Of a stretch of 11,640 nucleotides of DNA, positions 1 to 5,129 are shown piece by piece (the stretch's first letter is position 1; every line of letters starts with the position of its first letter). A program made the position numbers and the translations under genes. Source of the DNA: Prevotellaceae bacterium UBA3646 (lineage in GTDB: Bacteria > Bacteroidota > Bacteroidia > Bacteroidales > Bacteroidaceae); the NCBI GenBank assembly GCA_002373535.1, contig DFKL01000029.1:1-11640 (forward strand). The letters are read 5' to 3'. The notes under the pieces were generated by a model, which saw only the letters and a list, made by a program, of their open reading frames with translations, was not told the origin of the DNA and ran no database searches.

Positions 1-125
1 ATGACGCCAAGTGCCACCATTTCGGCTTTGCGTCCCACGATACGTAACACGCCATAGCCCATTACGTTGGTACCGGGGTCAATACCCAGGATTATCTTCT
101 CTGCACCAGTATCCACAACGGGCAT
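1..125 (-). CDS. ruvC: Holliday junction resolvase RuvC, N-terminal fragment
   Basis: The reverse strand from the ATG at 125 to the window edge reads 41 codons without a stop. RuvC is the endonuclease that cuts Holliday junctions, working with the RuvAB branch-migration motor in the cytoplasm. The decisive motif is IILGIDPGTNVMGYGVL at residues 11-27, the classic first strand of the RuvC RNase H-like fold. D16 corresponds to the first catalytic metal-binding aspartate. Only this N-terminal part is visible; the other acidic residues lie beyond the left edge. The start is chosen because the stop codon of the upstream DUF1573 gene (131-133) lies 5 bases before this ATG, so there is no room for a longer product. 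The close spacing suggests co-transcription with that gene. The identification is firm from the motif even though the gene is incomplete. Confidence 0.9.
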   Translation of the reverse strand, partial: MPVVDTGAEKIILGIDPGTNVMGYGVLRIVGRKAEMVALGV

Positions 126-130
126 ACGTG

Positions 131-580
131 CTAATCTGTCATCGTTCCCTCCAGGCTGAGCCTGACTACTTCGTTCCTGGCATTGGAACGGATGGTTATC
201 GTCTTGAGGAAATGGCCAGGAATCTTGCCGGTACCGTCGTACGTCACTTCGATGATGCCACGCTCGCCAGGCTTGACAGGTTGCTTGCTGTAGTTGGGGA
301 CGGTACAGCCGCATGATGCTATGGCCTGGTTTATGATCAGCGGAGCGCTGCCTGTGTTGGTGAAGGTATACTTGCATTTGCGTACCGGGGTGCTGCTGGC
401 AAACTTTCCCAGATTGACACGCAGTGTGTCGAACTTGATCTCGGCATAGTTTTCTGCCCCTGCCGCTCCTGTTACCTTTACCTCGCTCCTGACGGTCTTG
501 TGCTTCTGTGTCTGTGCCTGTACCTGTGTGCCGGCTGAAACCAGGACCGACAGGCAAAACAAGATCAAAGTCTTTTTCAT
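131..580 (-). CDS. DUF1573 family secreted protein
   Basis: A 149-residue protein with an N-terminal signal peptide: lysines at 2-3, a hydrophobic stretch at about 4-18, and a likely signal peptidase I site after VQA (residues 20-22). The rest is a single DUF1573-type domain. The recognisable stretch runs from EIKFDTLRVNLGKF (47-60) through YTFTNTGSAPL (71-81) and ASCGCTVP (88-95, cysteines 90 and 92) to KPGERGIIEVTYD (103-115). Such domains adopt an Ig-like beta-sandwich and are very common, mostly uncharacterised, in Bacteroidota. The molecular role is unknown; export to the periplasm or cell surface is inferred. The gene is followed after 5 bases by ruvC and is preceded by a Bacteroidota-type -7 element about 68 bases upstream, so it is probably first in a two-or-more-gene transcript. 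The start at 580 gives an ordinary signal peptide. The family call is confident, but no function is implied. Confidence 0.88.
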   Translation of the reverse strand: MKKTLILFCLSVLVSAGTQVQAQTQKHKTVRSEVKVTGAAGAENYAEIKFDTLRVNLGKFASSTPVRKCKYTFTNTGSAPLIINQAIASCGCTVPNYSKQPVKPGERGIIEVTYDGTGKIPGHFLKTITIRSNARNEVVRLSLEGTMTD

Positions 581-647
581 ATCCTTATCAGAATTTAAAT
601 TTCTGCCATGTGTTAATTATTCTATTGATAATTACATGTTTTCGTGC

Positions 648-656
648 GCAAAGATA
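648..656 (-). promoter_or_regulatory. Bacteroidota -7 promoter element for DUF1573-ruvC
   Basis: On the minus strand the bases read TATCTTTGC, matching the Bacteroidota primary sigma -7 consensus TAnnTTTG. Transcription would start near 641, leaving a leader of about 60 bases before the ATG at 580. No good -33 TTTG is seen at the expected 19-21 base distance. That region is instead occupied by the arms of an inverted repeat (658-695). Confidence 0.6.
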
Positions 657-657
657 C

Positions 658-695
658 AAAAAACGCCCCATATCACCACGCGCGGGACGTTTTTT
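658..695 (-). terminator. terminator-like hairpin upstream of the DUF1573 promoter
   Basis: The arms at 658-669 and 684-695 pair over 12 positions with a 14-base loop. Read as minus-strand RNA every position pairs, with one G-U, and the right-hand arm ends GGGGCG followed by six Ts, the form of an intrinsic terminator. Read on the plus strand there is one C-A mismatch, also followed by Ts. No gene ends here on either strand. It could stop leftward transcripts that have run past nadE through yhcH in antisense, or act as a promoter-proximal operator. The structure is clear; the role is inferred. Confidence 0.5.
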
Positions 696-818
696 TTGCA
701 AAATAAAGCCGTCAAATGACGAATGCAGGCTGGTAGCGGCCTTTCATTGTCATTGCGGACTCGTGGCATGGTGTCCTTGAAATTATGCCGGTATTAGTGA
801 TAATCGGTGAAAAAGTCG

Positions 819-826
819 TATATTTG
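819..826 (+). promoter_or_regulatory. Bacteroidota -7 promoter element for the YhcH-family gene
   Basis: The sequence TATATTTG, followed by CGG, matches TAnnTTTG exactly. Transcription would begin near 833, giving a leader of roughly 25 bases before the ATG at 858. The possible -33 match is weak (TTAG at 794-797). The position rules out the upstream in-frame ATG at 807, which would lie before the transcription start. Confidence 0.65.
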
Positions 827-857
827 CGGTGGTATTAACTTAAAAAGATGTCTTGCC

Positions 858-1301
858 ATGATTATTGACAGCGTGGGGCGCCTGGGATTTTACAGGTCCT
901 TGAATCCGCTAATCGACTATGTGGTGGATTTTTTGTCCACGACTGACCTGGCCGCTTTGGAACCTGGCCGATATGAGATTTGTGGAGATCGTGTGTATGT
1001 AAACGTATGTACGCCTGGTGCCAAGTCCGCCAGCGAGGCTGTGGTGGAGTCGCACCGCAGGATGATTGACATCCATGTGCCTATTACTGCGGATGAGCAA
1101 CAGGGGTTCGTGGCTGCCGACGTCCTGTCCGCCCAGCCTTATGATGAAGCTGGAGATTGCTGCCTGCATCCGGATACTCCGTCGACTTACTATACGTTGC
1201 CTGTGGGGCAGTTGGCAATTCACTTCCCCGGCGAGGGGCATAAGCCTGCAATATCGCCTTGTGGCCTGAAGAAGGCGATATTCAAAGTCCTGGACGTCTG
1301 A
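858..1301 (+). CDS. YhcH/YjgK/YiaL (DUF386, TabA-like) family protein
   Basis: A 147-residue cytoplasmic protein of the YhcH/YjgK/YiaL family. Members are small cupin-like metal-binding proteins linked to sugar-acid, sialic acid and other carbohydrate metabolism. TabA in E. coli is a member that affects biofilm formation; the chemistry of most members is unsettled. Visible family features are the opening MIIDSVGRLGFYRSLNP, the central ESHRRMIDIHVPI (64-76) with E64, H66 and D71, and the C-terminal HFPGEGHKPAI (122-132) with H128 before a KK-FKV ending. These acidic and histidine residues are the likely metal ligands. I chose the ATG at 858 over the in-frame ATG at 807 because the family opening begins here and the promoter sits at 819-826. 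Position 73 is histidine where I recall glutamine (DIQ) in many relatives. It converges on nadE, so it is probably a single-gene transcript. No sugar-catabolic partner lies nearby, so the substrate cannot be inferred. Confidence 0.87.
   Translation: MIIDSVGRLGFYRSLNPLIDYVVDFLSTTDLAALEPGRYEICGDRVYVNVCTPGAKSASEAVVESHRRMIDIHVPITADEQQGFVAADVLSAQPYDEAGDCCLHPDTPSTYYTLPVGQLAIHFPGEGHKPAISPCGLKKAIFKVLDV
1250..1282. repeat. perfect 11-bp inverted repeat at the end of the YhcH-family gene
   Basis: AATATCGCCTT (1250-1260) and AAGGCGATATT (1272-1282) are exact reverse complements separated by an 11-base loop. The hairpin lies inside the last codons of the plus-strand gene and 35-67 bases beyond the nadE stop on the minus strand. 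The gap between the converging stop codons is only 15 bases, so this is the nearest strong structure able to mark the 3' ends of both transcripts. It lacks a U-tract on either side, so a classical intrinsic terminator is not shown. Confidence 0.55.
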
Positions 1302-1316
1302 ACGGTGACGTGGATG

Positions 1317-3242
1317 CTACAGTGATTCGCACTCCTTGAGCCAGGATTCTGCCGATGCGTCGCTGGGCATCCGCCAGTCTCCGCGCGGTGACAGGGAGCA
1401 ACTGCCGACCTTGGGGCCGTCTGGAAGGCAGGAGCGTTTGAACTGTTGTGAGAAGAACCTGCGGAAGAAGGTTGTAAGCCACTTCTTGATGGTTTCGTCT
1501 GTATATTTCCCCGAGAATGCCTGTCGGGCAAGCATGTAGGTCTTGCTTGGCCGGAATCCCCAGCGCAAGGTGTAGTACAGGAAGAAGTCGTGAAGTTCGT
1601 ATGGACCTACCAGGTCCTCGGTCTTCTGGGTTATTTCGCCCCGCTCGTCTGCTGGGATAAGTTCCGGTGATATAGGGGTGTCAACGATGTCGGTAAGTGT
1701 CGCCCGTGTGTTGTCGTCCGGAATTTCTGTGGCTATCCATTGGACGAGATAACGGACAAGGGTCTTGGGGACTGAGGCGTTTACGCCGTACATGCTCATG
1801 TGGTCGCCGTTGTACGTGGCCCAGCCGAGGGCGAGCTCGCTGAGGTCGCCGGTTCCGATGACAATGCCATTCATCTGGTTGGCGGCGTCCATAAGGATCT
1901 GTGTGCGTTCACGTGCCTGGCTGTTTTCGTATGTGGTGTCGTGGATATTGATGTCGTGGCCGATGTCGGCAAAGTGTTGTATACAGGCTTCGCGGATGCT
2001 GATTTCGCGTATGGTGATGCCGAGGTATTTCATCAGGTTGACGGCATTGGTATATGTGCGGTCGGTGGTTCCGAATCCTGGCATGGTGATTCCTACGATG
2101 CCGCGTCTGTTGAGCCCGAGCAGGTCGAATGCCTTGGCGCAGACGAGAAGTGCCAAGGTGCTGTCAAGTCCGCCGCTGATGCCGAGTACTGCAACCTGGC
2201 TGCCTGTATGCCTGAGCCTGTTTGCCAAGCCTTCCACCTGTATGTTAAATACTTCCTGACAGTGCCGGGCCAGCATGGAACCTGACGGGACGAACGGGTG
2301 TGGATCCACGTGGCGTGTGAGTTGGATGTGTGACTGTACCATCTGGTCGGTGACGGTGTGGAGAAATGTGCTGTCGTCGACTTCGCGCATGGATGCGCTG
2401 AATGTCGTGTTGCGACGACGCTCAGCGCGGATACGCTCGGTGTCAATCTCTGTCGTAATAAGTTGTGTTTCAATGCTGTTGCGCTGGCTGTGCTGAAGTA
2501 TCGCTCCATTCTCGCATATCAGGGCTTTGCCTCCAAAGACGAGGTCCTGGGTACTTTCTCCGAAGCCTGCCGCGGCATATACGTATCCGCTGATGGTCCG
2601 GGCGCTTTGTTGCCTGAGTAGCGACTGGAGATAGTCGTACTTGCCGACGGCATCATTGTCGGCTGAGAGGTTGAGAATGATTTCTGCTCCTGCGAGCGTA
2701 AGCCTGCTGGAGGGCGGTATGGGTGCCCACAGGTCTTCACAGATCTCGATGCCAAAGGTACAGGTGGGTGTGTGGAACAGCTGCTGCTGTCCGAGGTGTA
2801 TGGACTGTCCGCATATCAGTACGTTGCCCCGGGGTATATCTGTGGCTGGGAGGAACCAGCGTCTTTCGTAGTATTCACCGTAGTTGGGCAGGTATGTCTT
2901 GGGGACAAGGCCGATGAGCTTGCCTTTCTGAATCACGGCGGCGCAGTTGAGCAGGCATCCATGGTACGAAACGGGTGTCCCGACAACGGTGATGATGTCC
3001 ATGCTGCGAGTGAAGTCCATCAGCTTCATCAGTGCAATCTCGGCCTCGTCGAGCAGAACCTGCTGCTGGAAGAGGTCTGCGCAGGTGTAGCCGGTAAGGC
3101 TGAGCTCGGGGGTTACGAGTATCTCGGCCTTCTGGTTCTGTGCCTGCAATATGAGGTTTTCTATCTGACGGACGTTCCAGTCGGGGTCTGCAATCCGTAC
3201 CTGTGGTATTCCTGCCGCTACGCGTACTAAACCGTAATTCAT
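1317..3242 (-). CDS. nadE: glutamine-dependent NAD(+) synthetase
   Basis: A 641-residue two-domain enzyme that makes NAD from nicotinate adenine dinucleotide, ATP and glutamine, the last step of NAD biosynthesis, in the cytoplasm. The N-terminal nitrilase-type (carbon-nitrogen hydrolase) domain, about residues 1-290, releases ammonia from glutamine. Its catalytic triad is visible as E46 in TPELSLTGY, K116 in VPKTYLPNYGEYYERRWF and C169 in GIEICEDLW. The C-terminal synthetase domain starts near 325 and carries the PP-loop SGGLDS at 357-362 in VLGISGGLDSTLALL, where NaAD is adenylated and amidated. The length fits the long, glutamine-hydrolysing class rather than the short ammonia-dependent NadE. 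No key residue is missing. It lies 17 bases downstream of htpG on the same strand with no terminator or promoter between, so it is probably the last gene of clpC-htpG-nadE. The ATG at 3242 fits the usual family start. Confidence 0.96.
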   Translation of the reverse strand: MNYGLVRVAAGIPQVRIADPDWNVRQIENLILQAQNQKAEILVTPELSLTGYTCADLFQQQVLLDEAEIALMKLMDFTRSMDIITVVGTPVSYHGCLLNCAAVIQKGKLIGLVPKTYLPNYGEYYERRWFLPATDIPRGNVLICGQSIHLGQQQLFHTPTCTFGIEICEDLWAPIPPSSRLTLAGAEIILNLSADNDAVGKYDYLQSLLRQQSARTISGYVYAAAGFGESTQDLVFGGKALICENGAILQHSQRNSIETQLITTEIDTERIRAERRRNTTFSASMREVDDSTFLHTVTDQMVQSHIQLTRHVDPHPFVPSGSMLARHCQEVFNIQVEGLANRLRHTGSQVAVLGISGGLDSTLALLVCAKAFDLLGLNRRGIVGITMPGFGTTDRTYTNAVNLMKYLGITIREISIREACIQHFADIGHDINIHDTTYENSQARERTQILMDAANQMNGIVIGTGDLSELALGWATYNGDHMSMYGVNASVPKTLVRYLVQWIATEIPDDNTRATLTDIVDTPISPELIPADERGEITQKTEDLVGPYELHDFFLYYTLRWGFRPSKTYMLARQAFSGKYTDETIKKWLTTFFRRFFSQQFKRSCLPDGPKVGSCSLSPRGDWRMPSDASAESWLKECESL

Positions 3243-3259
3243 GTCTTGATATAGTTGTG

Positions 3260-5113
3260 TTATTTAATCATGCTGACGGAACGCTTGACGAACTTGGTGA
3301 GTGCCTCTCCCTTGAGCATTCCGTTTTGCAGGAGGGCTATATCTATGAGTTGTGAGATCTTTTCGTTGTCGGGGTTTTCTATGCAGCTCTTGATAATCTC
3401 GTCGTCGGTATTGAGTACCAGATTGTATGTGTCTGGCATTTCGCCGTAGAAGGCCATGCCGGGGTTCATACGTGACATTTCCTTCATGCGACGCATGTAC
3501 TCGCTCTGTGTGATCATGACGGGCAGCTGTCCGATGCCAAGGGCGCTGGTCTGTACGTTGAACTCTGTCTTGTCCATCTTTGGGAGCAATTCCTTGAAGG
3601 CGTTCTGCAGTTTCTCGGATTCTTCCTTGCCGAGCTCTGTGCCGGTACTGTCGTCCTTGACGATGAGACGGTCTATGACGTCGGCATCCACGCGGCTGAA
3701 CGTGGTCTTCTCAAGCTTCTGCTCCAGCATGTTGATAAGCGGTGTGTCCAACTGGCCTTGCATGAGCAGGACGTTGTAGCCCTTGTTCCTGGCTGCCTCG
3801 ATGTATGTGTACTGTGCCTCAGGATCCTGTGCGTAGAGGTATACAAGGTTACCGTCCTTGTTGGTCTGTGCGCTCTCTGTCAAGGTCTTGTACTCGTCCA
3901 GCGTGAAATATTTGCCGTCGGTATCCTTGAGCAGGAAGAACTGGCGGGCCTTGTCGTAGAACTGTTCTTCGCTGAGCATGCCGTAGTCGATGAAGATGCT
4001 GATGTCGTCCCACTTCTCCTCGAATTCCTTGCGCTCGTTCTTGAAGATGCTGTTGAGCCTGTCGGCGACTTTCTTGGTTATATACTGTGAGATTTTTTTT
4101 ACGTTGGAGTCGCTCTGCAGGTAGCTGCGGCTTACGTTCAGGGGTATGTCCGGTGAATCGATTACGCCGTGCAGCAGTGTGAGGAATTCGGGTACGATGC
4201 CTTCAACCTGATCGGTGACGAATACCTGGTTGCAGTACAGTTGTATCTTGTTCCGCTGTATGTCCAACTGGTTCTTGATCTTCGGGAAGTAGAGGATGCC
4301 GGTGAGATTGAAGGGGTAGTCGACGTTGAGGTGTATCCAGAACAGGGGTTCGTCGGCCATCGGGTAGAGGTGACGGTAGAATTGCTTATAGTCCTCGTCC
4401 TTGAGATCGCCGGGTTTCCTGGTCCATAGCGGCTCGACGTCGTTGATGATTTCGTCCTCGTCCGTCTCGACGGATTTCTTCTGCTCTTCATCCCACTTTG
4501 TCTTCTTGCCGAAGGCGACAGGTACGGCGAGGAAGTGACAGTATTTCTTGAGCAGTCCCTCGAGTTTCCACTTGTCCAGAAATTCCTCGCAGTCCTCGCT
4601 AATGTGCATCACTATGTCGGTGCCGCGGTCTGCCTTGTCTGTCTCTTCGATGGTGTATTCGGGTGAGCCGTCGCAGCTCCACTTGACTGCCGGGGCATCC
4701 TTATATGACTTGGTAATGATGTCTACGCGGTCACTGACCATAAAGGAACTGTAGAAACCTAGTCCGAAGTGACCGATAATCTGGGTGGCGTCGTCCTTGT
4801 ACTTGTCCAGGAAGTCGTTGGCTCCGCTGAAGGCTATCTGGTTGATGTATTTGTCTATCTCGTCGGCTGTCATGCCTATGCCACGGTCGCTGACGGTGAT
4901 TGTCTTTGCTTCCTTGTCAAAGCTGACGGTAACCTTGAGCTCGCCAAGCTCGCCCTTGAATTCGCCTTTGCCTTCGAGGGTCTTGAGCTTCTGTGTGGCG
5001 TCTACGGCATTGCTTACTATCTCACGCAGGAATATCTCGTGGTCGCTGTAGAGGAACTTCTTGATTACGGGGAAGATGTTTTCGGTGGTTACTCCTATAT
5101 TTCCTTGTTTCAT
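3260..5113 (-). CDS. htpG: molecular chaperone HtpG (bacterial Hsp90)
   Basis: A 617-residue cytosolic ATP-dependent dimeric chaperone that remodels client proteins, often with DnaK. The N-terminal Bergerat ATPase domain shows EIVSNAVDA (31-39, with catalytic E31 and Mg-binding N35), DRGIGM (76-81) and GHFGLGFYS (114-122). The middle domain shows WTRKP (230-234) and IPLNVSRSYLQSD (323-335), whose R329 matches the arginine that senses ATP. The C-terminal dimerisation region ends ISQLIDIALLQNGMLKGEAL (586-605). From memory, Bacteroides and Porphyromonas HtpG proteins are about 680 residues, with a long charged segment before QLIDLALLQNGMLKGEAL. Here only about ten residues (CIENPDNEK, 577-585) bridge the same flanks, so the protein is nearer the E. 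coli size. The reading frame is intact. The gene lies 16 bases after clpC and 17 before nadE, giving a chaperone and unfoldase operon. Confidence 0.97.
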   Translation of the reverse strand: MKQGNIGVTTENIFPVIKKFLYSDHEIFLREIVSNAVDATQKLKTLEGKGEFKGELGELKVTVSFDKEAKTITVSDRGIGMTADEIDKYINQIAFSGANDFLDKYKDDATQIIGHFGLGFYSSFMVSDRVDIITKSYKDAPAVKWSCDGSPEYTIEETDKADRGTDIVMHISEDCEEFLDKWKLEGLLKKYCHFLAVPVAFGKKTKWDEEQKKSVETDEDEIINDVEPLWTRKPGDLKDEDYKQFYRHLYPMADEPLFWIHLNVDYPFNLTGILYFPKIKNQLDIQRNKIQLYCNQVFVTDQVEGIVPEFLTLLHGVIDSPDIPLNVSRSYLQSDSNVKKISQYITKKVADRLNSIFKNERKEFEEKWDDISIFIDYGMLSEEQFYDKARQFFLLKDTDGKYFTLDEYKTLTESAQTNKDGNLVYLYAQDPEAQYTYIEAARNKGYNVLLMQGQLDTPLINMLEQKLEKTTFSRVDADVIDRLIVKDDSTGTELGKEESEKLQNAFKELLPKMDKTEFNVQTSALGIGQLPVMITQSEYMRRMKEMSRMNPGMAFYGEMPDTYNLVLNTDDEIIKSCIENPDNEKISQLIDIALLQNGMLKGEALTKFVKRSVSMIK

Positions 5114-5129
5114 AGTTGTAATATGTATT

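Noticed and set aside
11..316. Plus-strand open frame opposite ruvC and DUF1573
   Set aside because: Antisense shadow of two recognised genes, with no start signal of its own.
807..857. Longer start (MKKSYICGG...) for the YhcH-family gene
   Set aside because: A promoter -7 element lies inside this extension and the family's usual first residues begin at 858.
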